From positions 1-38,258 of the forward strand of contig DBHX01000009.1 in the NCBI GenBank assembly GCA_002296285.1: 38,258 bases of DNA, read 5' to 3'. This DNA comes from a bacterium UBP8_UBA817. Its GTDB lineage: Bacteria; Margulisbacteria; Marinamargulisbacteria; UBA817. The translations under genes were made by a program, and so were the position numbers. The notes beneath the pieces were generated by a model. That model searched no databases. It was not told the DNA's origin and worked only from the letters and a program-made list of their open reading frames with translations. Each line of letters starts with the position of its first letter. Position 1 is the first letter of the stretch. This document shows positions 7,372-15,811 of this stretch, piece after piece.

Positions 7372-9801
7372 TTATATGGCTTGCATGGTTAACCTGGCGG
7401 TCTTTTCACCAATGTGAATGTAAGCCGGTGGGGTGCATTGACGACGTAGGTGCAATTGGCAAAATATATGTTCATAAGGTGTTCGGATGGCAGACGTTTG
7501 AGGAATTTGACGCAGTGTGTCCCCAACCATATCAATGGCGTATTGGCACATGGGGGGCGTGTAATCGCCCGAGATCTCGTTTTGTATCCATAAAAGATCC
7601 TCTTTGGACAGGCTGATCTTATGATTTATAAACGCATTGCTTAATGTTTGAGGAATATGGCTGGGCAACGTCGATGCCCCGGAATAAAACATGCGCAGGG
7701 TCTTCCGGTGCTTTGTCAGAAGATCATAATACCAATGAGACACCTTGGCATCTTGATTAACAGGATATAAGTCATAATTCATGGCCATATTGGCTTCAGG
7801 TATGGCCCTTAAATATGGCAGTACGTTGCGTTTAATTTGTTGGGCTCGATCATGAATGTTTTGGTTGGACATGATGCGTTTAAGATCCAATTTAATGGCG
7901 TCATGTTTAAAATGAGAGCGGCTGGCTTCTTTTGGGTACGATTCCAATGCCCCCTTCGCAATGGCCATAGCCATTTGATCTTGATAGTTTGATATGTCTT
8001 GAGATGAGGCTGGGCCAATCGCCATTGATATGATTTCAAAAATGGATGGAATATCTGGATAGCCATTGGCCCGTTGAATCAATTCATAATACTCATTAAC
8101 AACCGATCGAAAACTATCCCCTTGTTGCACTGTTTTACCGTACCCGAACGTATGGCCAAGATTGGCCCATGTTAAGTGTGTGAGCGTACCCCCACGAATA
8201 ATGCTAGAACCATTCCCAATGTAGCGTTGATTCGATCGAATTAAACGGCCCAAAGATAAGTTTAATGCAAAGGTGTAAAACGGTGCCCGTGAACGTTTAA
8301 TGGCATCACTTTTTCCAAGCAGCACCCCAATTGAATTTAATGCCTCGTTAATCGCGGGAGGTCGAGACTTTAAGAGATGAATAAACTGTTGAGTATCTTG
8401 AACACGTTCTGGCAATGCAAAGACAACGGAGTCCTTCGACGGCTTTAAATCAAAAGATAATCGAATGCATTCCGACATATTCACAGATCCAAAATCTGCA
8501 ATGGTAAGGTGAACAGGGGTTGCATTTGATATGGATTTCCAAAGGTCGAAACATTGTTGAATAATTGGCTGACGCTTGTCATTTTTACAGGACGCATTAT
8601 TGTTTACGACATCAGATTCTCTGATGCGAGCCGTGACGCTCAAGTAAATATGGAGTTGATGAATTAAATACCCCAATATCCCATATCTATCCGGGTTAAT
8701 ATCTGCAAGTAACATTGAGATGTCTTTGGCAAGTACAATTTTTTCACAGTGACGGTTCATCTCAGTTAAATTAAGCGGCCGATATTTTGCGTTTTTTATA
8801 TGATCATTCATAATGATTAATCCTCGCTGAAGATTTTTAAAATGGGACGATGTTTTTACAAAGTCATTGGGCAGGTACGGCTGAATTTTATTGAATACAA
8901 GGTCTATCATTTTGACTTGATCATTCGATAATGTGGGAAGTTTTGGATCAACATCAAATCCAGTTTTAGGCAAATACTCACTGACCAATCTTGCGCCATA
9001 ATACAGCTGATTCACAATGCTACTCATAAATGATAAGTGGGTCTTACTGGAAATGGTTGTATCGGTATCATGCCAAATGCTGGTGCGCTGCATTGAGGGA
9101 GATGATAATTCGTCGACCAACCAAAATTGACGAGAAAGTGCGTGCTGCTTTTCAGAGTCTTTCATGAGCTCTCGAATCAATTCTGAACGGTTCATGAGCG
9201 GTTGTGATGATTCATTATGAACAATTCTTGCCGCCCAGATTTTAAATGTTGTTTCTAAAAATCGAACATGAATATCAATGTCTTTTGCGCGTCGAAATGC
9301 GACAAATTCTGCTTCTGAGCTAGATTCAACCGCATCATCCAATGGCACGCCACGATCAATATCATGAAGGTTACGAATAATATCCATATAGCATTGGGTA
9401 ATGATCGGTCGTAATGTTAGCGGTGGGGAGTCTGGAAATTGCATCATGGTTAAAAGCAACTGGGTTAAATTCATTTCTTTACAACGCAACCAAAAAGGGA
9501 TCAATCGATCCGGGTGTTGCGTATACATGTTTCCCAACTGATCAAGCCCATGAATAATGCGCAGTTGTTCATGGTGGGGCATCTGCTGTTTTTCCATCAT
9601 TTTTATGGCATTCAATATGGGCGTTTCGCCCAAAGTCGCTCTGGTTTTTTTAAGGTCACTGGCCCGATAGTACGCACGCGTGACAATGCCCAAGGCCGGT
9701 TGTTTCGAGAGATCTACAAATGGGGACATGTCATTTAAATTCTTAATGCGTGGATTGATGAGTGTTTCTTTGCGTTGTTTAAATAAGCCCCAACGTTTCA
9801 T
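7372..9801 (-). CDS. Unrecognised 809-residue protein
   Basis: No family is recognisable. The start ATG at 9801 has no SD; a GATAAA -10-like box lies 6 nt upstream. The protein has no signal peptide and no membrane helix. It looks mostly alpha-helical and soluble, with many R, H and N residues and a rather basic N-terminus (KRWGLFKQRKE). Scattered histidines and cysteines form no clear metal site, and there is no P-loop, HTH or nuclease motif that I can identify. It is transcribed divergently from glutathione reductase across a 60-bp spacer with a 22-bp palindrome. Base composition resembles its neighbours, so recent transfer is not obvious. Function unknown; that it is a gene is nearly certain from its length. 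Confidence 0.85.
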   Translation of the reverse strand: MKRWGLFKQRKETLINPRIKNLNDMSPFVDLSKQPALGIVTRAYYRASDLKKTRATLGETPILNAIKMMEKQQMPHHEQLRIIHGLDQLGNMYTQHPDRLIPFWLRCKEMNLTQLLLTMMQFPDSPPLTLRPIITQCYMDIIRNLHDIDRGVPLDDAVESSSEAEFVAFRRAKDIDIHVRFLETTFKIWAARIVHNESSQPLMNRSELIRELMKDSEKQHALSRQFWLVDELSSPSMQRTSIWHDTDTTISSKTHLSFMSSIVNQLYYGARLVSEYLPKTGFDVDPKLPTLSNDQVKMIDLVFNKIQPYLPNDFVKTSSHFKNLQRGLIIMNDHIKNAKYRPLNLTEMNRHCEKIVLAKDISMLLADINPDRYGILGYLIHQLHIYLSVTARIRESDVVNNNASCKNDKRQPIIQQCFDLWKSISNATPVHLTIADFGSVNMSECIRLSFDLKPSKDSVVFALPERVQDTQQFIHLLKSRPPAINEALNSIGVLLGKSDAIKRSRAPFYTFALNLSLGRLIRSNQRYIGNGSSIIRGGTLTHLTWANLGHTFGYGKTVQQGDSFRSVVNEYYELIQRANGYPDIPSIFEIISMAIGPASSQDISNYQDQMAMAIAKGALESYPKEASRSHFKHDAIKLDLKRIMSNQNIHDRAQQIKRNVLPYLRAIPEANMAMNYDLYPVNQDAKVSHWYYDLLTKHRKTLRMFYSGASTLPSHIPQTLSNAFINHKISLSKEDLLWIQNEISGDYTPPMCQYAIDMVGDTLRQIPQTSAIRTPYEHIFCQLHLRRQCTPPAYIHIGEKTARLTMQAI

Positions 9802-9807
9802 GCACTA

Positions 9808-9834
9808 TTTATCGATCAATTCATTGGTTTTCAA
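9808..9834 (-). promoter_or_regulatory. Possible promoter of the 809-aa gene
   Basis: On the minus strand TTGAAA (9834-9829), a 15-nt spacer and GATAAA (9813-9808) lie 6 nt before the start ATG. The spacing is short and the -10 is imperfect, so this is tentative. The -35 falls inside the palindrome at 9825-9846. Confidence 0.4.
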
Positions 9835-9846
9835 CATTGAAAACCA
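9825..9846. promoter_or_regulatory. 22-bp palindrome, candidate operator between divergent genes
   Basis: TGGTTTTCAA-CA-TTGAAAACCA is a perfect 10-bp inverted repeat around a 2-bp centre. It covers the -35 regions of both divergent promoters (gor to the right, the 809-aa gene to the left) and abuts the gor -10. No T-run or transcript end fits a terminator here, so a repressor or activator site is the better reading. Confidence 0.7.
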
Positions 9847-9855
9847 TGCTAAAAT
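9847..9855 (+). promoter_or_regulatory. gor extended -10 box (TGC-TAAAAT), leaderless type
   Basis: TGC followed by TAAAAT (9850-9855) ends 6 nt before the gor ATG at 9862. A TTTTCA -35 candidate (9828-9833) at 16-nt spacing lies in the palindrome. There is no SD. Confidence 0.65.
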
Positions 9856-9861
9856 AACAGT

Positions 9862-11193
9862 ATGTTTGATTTAATTGTTATTGGTGCTGGATCGGGTGGA
9901 CTAGCCGCCGCAAAGCGGGCCGCAAGCGCAGGGAAATCGGTGGCACTCATTGAAAATGATAGCATCGGTGGAACCTGTGTTACATATGGGTGTGTGCCAA
10001 AAAAATTATGGCATGCCATTTCACAATTCCGTCACCAAGCCACCATAGCAACCCATCACGGGTGGTCATTTAATGCGCCTAATTTTAATTGGGCGGCGGT
10101 TCAATCACGGCTTAGTGACTATGTCACATCCCTCAATCAACGCCATGAACAAAAATGCCTTGATTTGGGGATTCAAATCACTCGCGGAACCGCTCGAATT
10201 GCATCCTCCACAAGCATCGAAGTCAATGGTGATATCATTCAAGGGCAACGCATTTTAATAACCGTTGGTGGTAAAGCCGTTCGATTGCCAATACCCGGGG
10301 GCGATTTATGCGATACATCGTATGAGTTTTTTTCATGGCCCCATTTGCCACCATCCGTTGTCATATGGGGCGGTGGGTACATTGCCATTGAGCTTGCTTC
10401 TATTTTGAATGCCTTGGGAGCAACGGTTGATCTCGTGATTCGACAAGACAAGATACTGCGTGGGTTTGATGAGGATTTGCGTCAGTTTCTGCAAGATCGT
10501 TACGCAGATCGTGGCATCAGAATTCATGATAAGACAACCATTGCATCGGTCAAAAAAGCTGCCAATCAATTAACGGTAACTTGCGAAAATGGCACCGTTA
10601 TTACCACAGAAAAAGTCATTCAAGCCGTGGGGCGTGTCCCATGTACAGATTCCCTAAATTGTGATGAGGTTGGTATCCAAACCACTCAAAATGGGGCCAT
10701 CATCATCAATGAACAGTATCAAACCTCGGTGCCCTCCATATTTGCTCTGGGGGATTGCATTGATCAGGTACAGTTAACCCCTGTGGCCATTGCCCAGGCC
10801 CGTGAGTGGGTAGATCTCGTGCTAGTAAATAAAAAATTTCCCGTCGATTATACATTAATTCCAACGGCTGTGTTTTCACACCCAGAAGCGGCAACAATTG
10901 GTAAAACTGAAGCTGAGGCAAAAGCAACACTAAAAAATGTATCGGTTAAAACATTAAAATTTAACCCAATGACCATGGCATTAACAGAGCAACATAAAGA
11001 ACCCATTTTTATGAAATTAATTCTTGAAGGTGATGATGAAAAAGTTGTGGGCATCCATTTATCTTGTGATGGGGCCGCTGAAATCATTCAGTCATTGGCG
11101 ATTGCCATGCAAAAAGGCATCACCAAGGATGATTTAGATCTCACCATGGCACTTCATCCAAGCATTATGGAAGAGTTGGTCACAATATATTAA
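9862..11193 (+). CDS. gor: Glutathione-disulfide reductase
   Basis: NADPH-dependent flavoprotein that regenerates GSH from GSSG in the cytoplasm. The N-terminal FAD site is VIGAGSGGLAAAKRA, the redox-active disulfide is C39/C44 in GGTCVTYGCVPKK, and the NADPH site is WGGGYIAIELASI. Arginines in VIRQDKILRGFD favour NADPH over NADH. The C-terminal catalytic pair is H432 and E437 (HPSIMEE). It has 443 residues, normal length. A mercuric or lipoamide reductase is less likely because of the arginine pattern and the HPSIMEE end. It is alone in its transcription unit and divergent from the 809-aa gene. Confidence 0.93.
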   Translation: MFDLIVIGAGSGGLAAAKRAASAGKSVALIENDSIGGTCVTYGCVPKKLWHAISQFRHQATIATHHGWSFNAPNFNWAAVQSRLSDYVTSLNQRHEQKCLDLGIQITRGTARIASSTSIEVNGDIIQGQRILITVGGKAVRLPIPGGDLCDTSYEFFSWPHLPPSVVIWGGGYIAIELASILNALGATVDLVIRQDKILRGFDEDLRQFLQDRYADRGIRIHDKTTIASVKKAANQLTVTCENGTVITTEKVIQAVGRVPCTDSLNCDEVGIQTTQNGAIIINEQYQTSVPSIFALGDCIDQVQLTPVAIAQAREWVDLVLVNKKFPVDYTLIPTAVFSHPEAATIGKTEAEAKATLKNVSVKTLKFNPMTMALTEQHKEPIFMKLILEGDDEKVVGIHLSCDGAAEIIQSLAIAMQKGITKDDLDLTMALHPSIMEELVTIY

Positions 11194-11224
11194 ATGCTTG
11201 ATGTTGCGAACCTAACTTCGTTAC

Positions 11225-11249
11225 TATAATAAAAGATAAGTTTAGGGAG
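11225..11249 (+). promoter_or_regulatory. elbB promoter with leader and SD
   Basis: TATAAT at 11225-11230 is followed by a short leader and AGGGAG (11244-11249). The SD lies 7 nt from the second ATG (11257) but only 1 nt from the first (11251), so it decides the start. This is one of the few leadered units in the window. Confidence 0.65.
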
Positions 11250-11256
11250 CATGTAT

Positions 11257-11922
11257 ATGTCAAACGTAGCCGTTATTTTAGCAGGATGTGGGGTAAAAGA
11301 TGGGTCAGAAATTCATGAAGCAACATTGGCGTTGTACTTTTTGGATGAAGCAGGCGCAAATGTTCAAATATTTGCCCCTGATCGGCCCCAGCACCATGTG
11401 GTTAACCACCAGACAGATGATGAAAGTCTTAGTGAAAAGCGAAACATATTAACAGAGTCGGCACGAATTGCCAGGGGCAATGTAAGCCCATTAAGTGAAC
11501 TCAACATAGATGCATTTAATGCCATTATTTTTCCCGGTGGTTTTGGTGCGGCGAAAAACCTGTGCAACTATGCCCTTGAAGGCGCAAACTTTAGTGTTCA
11601 GGAGGATATTGCCAACATAATCACTCAGGCTCATGAAGCAAATAAGGTATTGGGGTTTATTTGCATTTCACCGGTTATGGCCGCAAAATTAATTCCAGGC
11701 GTTTGTGTAACCGTTGGCGGAGCATCCGATACGTCCAAACACATTGAGCAATTGGGGGCGATACATCAAATCAGCCAGGTTGATGAAGTCGTGTGGGATG
11801 AACAGCATCGTGTGGCCTCAACCGCTGCATATATGGTGGGCACGTCCATCAAAGACATCGGGGCTGGCATTAAAGCCTTATGCGACGTTGTTATGGCCAA
11901 AGCCATAGTGAGCGTCACATAA
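11257..11922 (+). CDS. elbB: ElbB/DJ-1-superfamily glyoxalase
   Basis: The protein closely follows E. coli ElbB: VILAGCGVKDGSEIHE near the start, then PGGFGAAKNLCNYA and GFICISPVMAAK, whose ICISP holds the nucleophile-elbow cysteine of the class I amidotransferase-like (DJ-1) fold. ElbB has glyoxalase (methylglyoxal/glyoxal) activity in vitro and was linked historically to isoprenoid synthesis. Cytoplasmic, 221 residues. Its stop overlaps the next start by one base (TAATG), so it forms a unit with the SOUL gene. Confidence 0.9.
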   Translation: MSNVAVILAGCGVKDGSEIHEATLALYFLDEAGANVQIFAPDRPQHHVVNHQTDDESLSEKRNILTESARIARGNVSPLSELNIDAFNAIIFPGGFGAAKNLCNYALEGANFSVQEDIANIITQAHEANKVLGFICISPVMAAKLIPGVCVTVGGASDTSKHIEQLGAIHQISQVDEVVWDEQHRVASTAAYMVGTSIKDIGAGIKALCDVVMAKAIVSVT

Positions 11923-12470
11923 TGAAATTATATGAAGCCGTAACACTAATGGTTGGTGGCGCCTTGGTGTTATGGATCGGATACGGGGTGTTTTTTGAGT
12001 CCTCAGTCAGTACCCCTCCATTTGAATCATTGCCCAAAATATCTGGCATAGAGATTCGCCAATACCGCCAAATTCAAGTGGTGTCTCATGGAATGGCCAA
12101 TGAAGACTCATCGTTTCGACAACTATTTCAGTACATTGATGGCAATAATGCGGCCAATCAAAAAATTCCAATGACAGCCCCAGTCATTGAAGCCAATGGG
12201 GACATGATGTTCGTCATGCCATCAAGCATGGGAAAGGCCCCCGATCCAATCAATAAAAACCTAGAGTTAAAAACCATCTCTGAGTTAAAAGTTGCTGTGG
12301 CGAAATTTCGAGGATCAGCATCCGGGGCGAAACAAGCCCGAGCATCACTCATTCAAAAACTCAATAATGAAGGAATAGGCAATACTGGGAATTGGTTTTT
12401 ATGCCAATACAATTCGCCTTTTGTGTTTCCACTTCTACGAAAAAACGAAATTTGGGTAGAAATTAATTAG
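11922..12470 (+). CDS. SOUL-family haem-binding protein, membrane anchored
   Basis: SOUL/HBP domain, known to bind haem or other tetrapyrroles. The ATG at 11922 overlaps the elbB stop; an upstream in-frame ATG (11880) inside elbB is unlikely. Residues 5-24 form one hydrophobic helix (AVTLMVGGALVLWIGYGVFF), so the domain is probably anchored and faces the periplasm. Family features are EIRQYRQIQVV near residue 45 and NQKIPMTAPVIE near 85, where the IPMTAPV core is diagnostic. 182 residues, near normal. It may buffer haem made by hemH, but that is inference. Confidence 0.88.
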   Translation: MKLYEAVTLMVGGALVLWIGYGVFFESSVSTPPFESLPKISGIEIRQYRQIQVVSHGMANEDSSFRQLFQYIDGNNAANQKIPMTAPVIEANGDMMFVMPSSMGKAPDPINKNLELKTISELKVAVAKFRGSASGAKQARASLIQKLNNEGIGNTGNWFLCQYNSPFVFPLLRKNEIWVEIN

Positions 12471-12979
12471 AAACCTTGATCGGCTAAAACATCATTCCAC
12501 TCACTGATTTGTTCAGAATGATCATTAAGTGGTGATTCATCACCATTGATTTCAATGTCAATAATGTGATCACTTTGCTCAATCATATTTACGGTGGCTT
12601 GGTCATCACCTGAAATAACTTCACCAAATACGGTGTGATTTCCGTCCAACCAAGGGGTTTCAATGTGAGTAATAAAAAATTGGCTTCCGTTGGTGCCTGG
12701 ACCAGCATTGGCCATGGATAGTATTCCGGGTTTGTTATGTTTTAAATCATCAACAATTTCATCCGCAAATTGATAGCCGGGACCTCCGGTACCTGTTCCT
12801 TGTGGGCACCCCCCTTGAATCATGAAATCATCAATGACGCGATGAAATTGAATTCCTTTATAGAAACCTCGTTTGGCTAAGTTTACAAAATTAGCGACAG
12901 TTAGCGGGGTTTGCTTGGCATGTAAATTTAAATGAATGTCCCCTTTATTTGTTTTGATGGTTGCGGTTAATGTTGTCAT
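12467..12979 (-). CDS. Peptidyl-prolyl cis-trans isomerase, cyclophilin type
   Basis: Cytoplasmic PpiB-like foldase catalysing proline isomerisation. There is no signal peptide. Active-site segments are FHRVIDDFMIQGG (catalytic Arg), NGSQFFIT and WLDGNHTVFGEV; in that last block the tryptophan that confers cyclosporin sensitivity in other cyclophilins appears to lie in the variable part. 170 residues. It converges with the SOUL gene and their stop codons overlap (12467-12470). A TAGTTT -10-like box (12992-12987) lies 7 nt upstream, again without an SD. Confidence 0.95.
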   Translation of the reverse strand: MTTLTATIKTNKGDIHLNLHAKQTPLTVANFVNLAKRGFYKGIQFHRVIDDFMIQGGCPQGTGTGGPGYQFADEIVDDLKHNKPGILSMANAGPGTNGSQFFITHIETPWLDGNHTVFGEVISGDDQATVNMIEQSDHIIDIEINGDESPLNDHSEQISEWNDVLADQGF

Positions 12980-13087
12980 AATAAAAAAACTATCCCATAG
13001 AATTGGTATGAATACAATACTTCAAGCATAAACGGGCCATTCCATATCCCGTGGTCGAATAGAAGTCTACGTCTAAAAATAAATATT

Positions 13088-13096
13088 TGATATACT
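13088..13096 (+). promoter_or_regulatory. Extended -10 box (TGA-TATACT), leaderless type
   Basis: TGA then TATACT (13091-13096) ends 6 nt before the ATG at 13103. The -35 is not convincing, as expected for an extended -10 promoter. There is no SD. Confidence 0.65.
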
Positions 13097-13102
13097 AATA
13101 AC

Positions 13103-14080
13103 ATGAAAAAAATAGCCATTATTGGCGCGGGTATCGCGGGTGTAACGTGCGCGCATGAATGCATGAAAAAGGGGCATGATGTCACATTATTTGATAAAAG
13201 CCGTGGAGTGAGTGGGCGTAGCACAACAAAACGATGGGATGAGTTGTCTGGGATTGGCATTGATATGGGCGTGCCATATATTGAGGATACTCACATAACC
13301 AATATTTCAAAATCATTTATCAATGAATTAATTGACAATAAAGTATTGAGTTTGTGGCCGCTAACCATACATTCAAAGGGGTCTGTAATTACCGTTAAGA
13401 CATGGGTGGGCTCCCCAAAAATGAGCCATATAGCGCGTCATTTAGCCCAAGACATTCGATTAATTTCAACGCATAAGATTGATAAAATAAGTTTCAACAA
13501 TTCATGGGCATTGCATGCTCAAAACAATGTGTTTGAAGGTTTTGATATGCTCATTATGGCCATTCCTGCAACACAAGTACTGGATATTAACGGGGTTCCA
13601 TCAGATATTCATGAACTCGCGCAATCCATTACGTATGGCGCCATAAATACAATGCTGATTGAAATGAAAAGCCCATTATGGTTCGGTAATTATGAAGAGG
13701 ATCGTGTTGATGGGCCCATTATTCAAACCGTGATTGCCGATTATCTAAAACCCAACCGTGTATTAAAGCGGTTTACCTATGTGGTTCATTCACAGTCGGG
13801 GTGGGCTACCAAACGCTTTGATGAGCTCAACAAAGCGGAGGTGACAGATATTATACGGGATAGTTTATTAACCCATTACAATCGAACCCCGGATCTGATT
13901 TTAAATACGTTAACTCATCGGTGGAAATACGCAAAATTGATGGGCCCAAGTGATTCATTGCAACGTGGTTACATTAAATCCTTAGAGGCCCCAATCATGG
14001 CGTGTGGTGATTGGTGTCACGGTCATACATTGATGAGTGCCATTGAAAGCGGGTACCTTTTGGCGCATAATATCGATTAA
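13103..14080 (+). CDS. NAD(P)/FAD-dependent oxidoreductase, renalase/amine-oxidase-like
   Basis: The FAD-binding Rossmann motif IIGAGIAGVTCAHE opens the protein, followed by FDKSRGVSGRSTT, the GRxxT-type second motif of this family. The C-terminal end GDWCHGHTLMSAIESGYLLA closes the FAD site. At 325 residues it has the size of renalase-like bacterial proteins. The substrate is unknown; relatives oxidise dihydropyridine forms of NAD(P)H or amines. Similar genes sit beside photolyase in light-induced clusters of marine bacteria, and a photolyase lies 1.7 kb downstream here. The stop overlaps the next ATG by one base. Confidence 0.85.
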   Translation: MKKIAIIGAGIAGVTCAHECMKKGHDVTLFDKSRGVSGRSTTKRWDELSGIGIDMGVPYIEDTHITNISKSFINELIDNKVLSLWPLTIHSKGSVITVKTWVGSPKMSHIARHLAQDIRLISTHKIDKISFNNSWALHAQNNVFEGFDMLIMAIPATQVLDINGVPSDIHELAQSITYGAINTMLIEMKSPLWFGNYEEDRVDGPIIQTVIADYLKPNRVLKRFTYVVHSQSGWATKRFDELNKAEVTDIIRDSLLTHYNRTPDLILNTLTHRWKYAKLMGPSDSLQRGYIKSLEAPIMACGDWCHGHTLMSAIESGYLLAHNID

Positions 14081-14856
14081 TGGGAAGTGTAGAGTTTAAA
14101 ACAATCAAGCATGGATCAAGCATGCGAAAGCTGGCTTTGGGAGCGTGGGGAAGCCCAAAAGATCCGAGTGTCAATGTTCAAATTGATTTAGATGTTACTC
14201 GATTGATAGAGCATTTAAAACAAACTTCAGGAATTTCACTAAAACAAGCCATCATTAAGATTTTCTCATCGGTATTAAATGATATTCCGGAATTGAATAC
14301 GGTGATCATTCGAAATAAGTTTAGACAACGATTAAACAATCGAATATTTATTCCAACAGTATTTCGCAACAATCAACAAGTCGATCTCAATGGCATCTGG
14401 ATTGATAATGCGCATGGCATGACATTAAGCGAATTAAACACATGTTGGGTCGAAAAAATATCCAATTTGCGATTGGGCAAAGATCGGCCAACGCATCGAG
14501 TGGTGTCTATTTTTAAACGGTTACCTGACCCATTGTGTAAACCCATCATTCGACTCATTGATTTTATTCAGTACACATGCAATATATCTTTAAAAAACTT
14601 TGGACTACCAAACGATCCATTTGGGTCCATGACCGTTACCTTTTTAGATAAACTTAATGTGAGGTATGCCAATATTCCAATTTATTCCTTTTCTCGTTCA
14701 GCCATCACTGCAGCCATCGGAGGAATGTATGAAGACGGAAAAAAAAAGAGGCTTCCGATCACATGGACATTTGACCATCGCTGTTTTGATGGATTTGAAG
14801 GTGGACTCGGTCTAAAGCGAATCAATTACTATTTAAAAAATCCTCATGTACTATAA
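14080..14856 (+). CDS. Free-standing E2-type (2-oxoacid dehydrogenase) acyltransferase domain
   Basis: A 258-residue protein matching only the catalytic domain of dihydrolipoamide acyltransferases. Near the C-terminus, WTFDHRCFDGFEGG carries the HxxxDG catalytic motif, and VNVQIDLDVTRLIEHLK resembles the domain's first strand-helix. The lipoyl and subunit-binding domains are absent, so it is unlikely to be part of a standard 2-oxoacid dehydrogenase complex. It probably transfers an acyl group from CoA to an unknown acceptor. It is coupled to the FAD oxidoreductase through a TAATG overlap and overlaps the sigma gene's 3' end by 13 nt on the other strand. Confidence 0.78.
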   Translation: MGSVEFKTIKHGSSMRKLALGAWGSPKDPSVNVQIDLDVTRLIEHLKQTSGISLKQAIIKIFSSVLNDIPELNTVIIRNKFRQRLNNRIFIPTVFRNNQQVDLNGIWIDNAHGMTLSELNTCWVEKISNLRLGKDRPTHRVVSIFKRLPDPLCKPIIRLIDFIQYTCNISLKNFGLPNDPFGSMTVTFLDKLNVRYANIPIYSFSRSAITAAIGGMYEDGKKKRLPITWTFDHRCFDGFEGGLGLKRINYYLKNPHVL

Positions 14857-15728
14857 GAAAACCCATTATCGGTGAGTTTTTGACGCAATTTTTTGAGGGC
14901 CCCAGACTCAATTTGTCGAACCCGTTCAGCTGAAACGCCCAAAAATTTCCCAACATCTTTTTGGGTTCGAACTTTACCATCATTCAAGCCAAATCGTAAT
15001 GCTAACACAGACTGCTCTCTTTCGGGGAATGTTTTGATAAGGCACAAAAGTTGCTGTTTTAATTCGGTTTGCTCAATGGTTGATTCAATAGTCAACGATG
15101 AATCTGAAGTGTCAGGAATAAAGTCTGATAACTCATCAACTGAATCATTTATTGTGGATGGGGTGTTTAAAGATAACGTCGGTCCGGATACCAATAGCAA
15201 ATCGTTAAATTGACGAGGGGATAAATTGGCTGATTTTTGAATTTCATCCAATGATTTCTTTGGGGTTAGATATAACGCATCATTCAGTTGAATGGATCGG
15301 TGAAACAAATGGTCCGGAATTTTTATCATTCGAACTTGATTTGTGATGGCCCGACGAATCTTTTGTTTGATCCACCAGGTGGCATAGGTTGAAAACTTAA
15401 TGTCTTTTCCAATCTCAAATTTTTCAGCTGCACGAATGAGACCCAAATTTCCTTCTTGGACAAGGTCATGAATCGAAATTCCTTTATTAATGTATTTCTT
15501 GGCAATTGAAATAACCAGTCGAAGGTTGTGCAAAATAAAAAGCTCTTTGGCCCGTTCATCACCTTCTTGAATTTTTTTTACGAGCATTATTTCTTCATCA
15601 CGAGTTAGTAATTTAATCCTCCTTATTTCTGATAAATATTGATCCATACTGTCATTGTGTAAAACTTGCATATGTTTATTTTTGTATACTTTGTGTGTAA
15701 TGTCTTCTTTATTTATAAATATGGACAT
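14844..15728 (-). CDS. RNA polymerase sigma-70 family factor, RpoD-like (probable group 2)
   Basis: Alternative sigma subunit of 294 residues. Region 1.2 (DQYLSEIRRIKLLTRDEE) is followed by region 2 (LVQEGNLGLIRAAEKF, then FSTYATWWIKQ), region 3, and region 4.2 (DVGKFLGVSAERVRQIE). It lacks the long N-terminal part of a housekeeping sigma. In region 2.4 the Gln of WWIKQ is kept, but the residue equivalent to E. coli T440 is Arg, and in region 4.2 the R584 equivalent is Ala, so promoter preference may differ from the main sigma. No anti-sigma gene is adjacent. It diverges from the photolyase, suggesting it controls a light or stress response. Confidence 0.9.
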   Translation of the reverse strand: MSIFINKEDITHKVYKNKHMQVLHNDSMDQYLSEIRRIKLLTRDEEIMLVKKIQEGDERAKELFILHNLRLVISIAKKYINKGISIHDLVQEGNLGLIRAAEKFEIGKDIKFSTYATWWIKQKIRRAITNQVRMIKIPDHLFHRSIQLNDALYLTPKKSLDEIQKSANLSPRQFNDLLLVSGPTLSLNTPSTINDSVDELSDFIPDTSDSSLTIESTIEQTELKQQLLCLIKTFPEREQSVLALRFGLNDGKVRTQKDVGKFLGVSAERVRQIESGALKKLRQKLTDNGFSYST

Positions 15729-15733
15729 TGTTT

Positions 15734-15761
15734 TTTATAAGAAAAGAAATCAGGTGTTCAA
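15734..15761 (-). promoter_or_regulatory. Sigma-gene promoter, leaderless type
   Basis: On the minus strand TTGAAC (15761-15756), a 16-nt spacer and TATAAA (15739-15734) lie 5 nt before the ATG at 15728. No SD is present. Confidence 0.6.
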
Positions 15762-15776
15762 TCTTTATGAATCAAT

Positions 15777-15805
15777 TTGAGATACGAACAAATAATGACT
15801 AAGAT
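15777..15805 (+). promoter_or_regulatory. Photolyase promoter, leaderless type
   Basis: TTGAGA (15777-15782), a 17-nt spacer and TAAGAT (15800-15805) end 6 nt before the ATG at 15812. This is one of the clearest leaderless promoters in the window. It lies back to back with the sigma-gene promoter, with 15 bp between the two -35 boxes. Confidence 0.75.
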
Positions 15806-15811
15806 AAATAT

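Noticed and set aside
7278..7616. 112-aa plus-strand frame after umuC
   Set aside because: It lies mostly antisense to the 809-aa gene and starts inside the umuDC terminator hairpin, and its composition is not protein-like.
13032..13052. ACGGG-N11-CCCGT inverted repeat between the cyclophilin and FAD oxidoreductase genes
   Set aside because: Short arms with a long spacer; chance is likely without conservation data.
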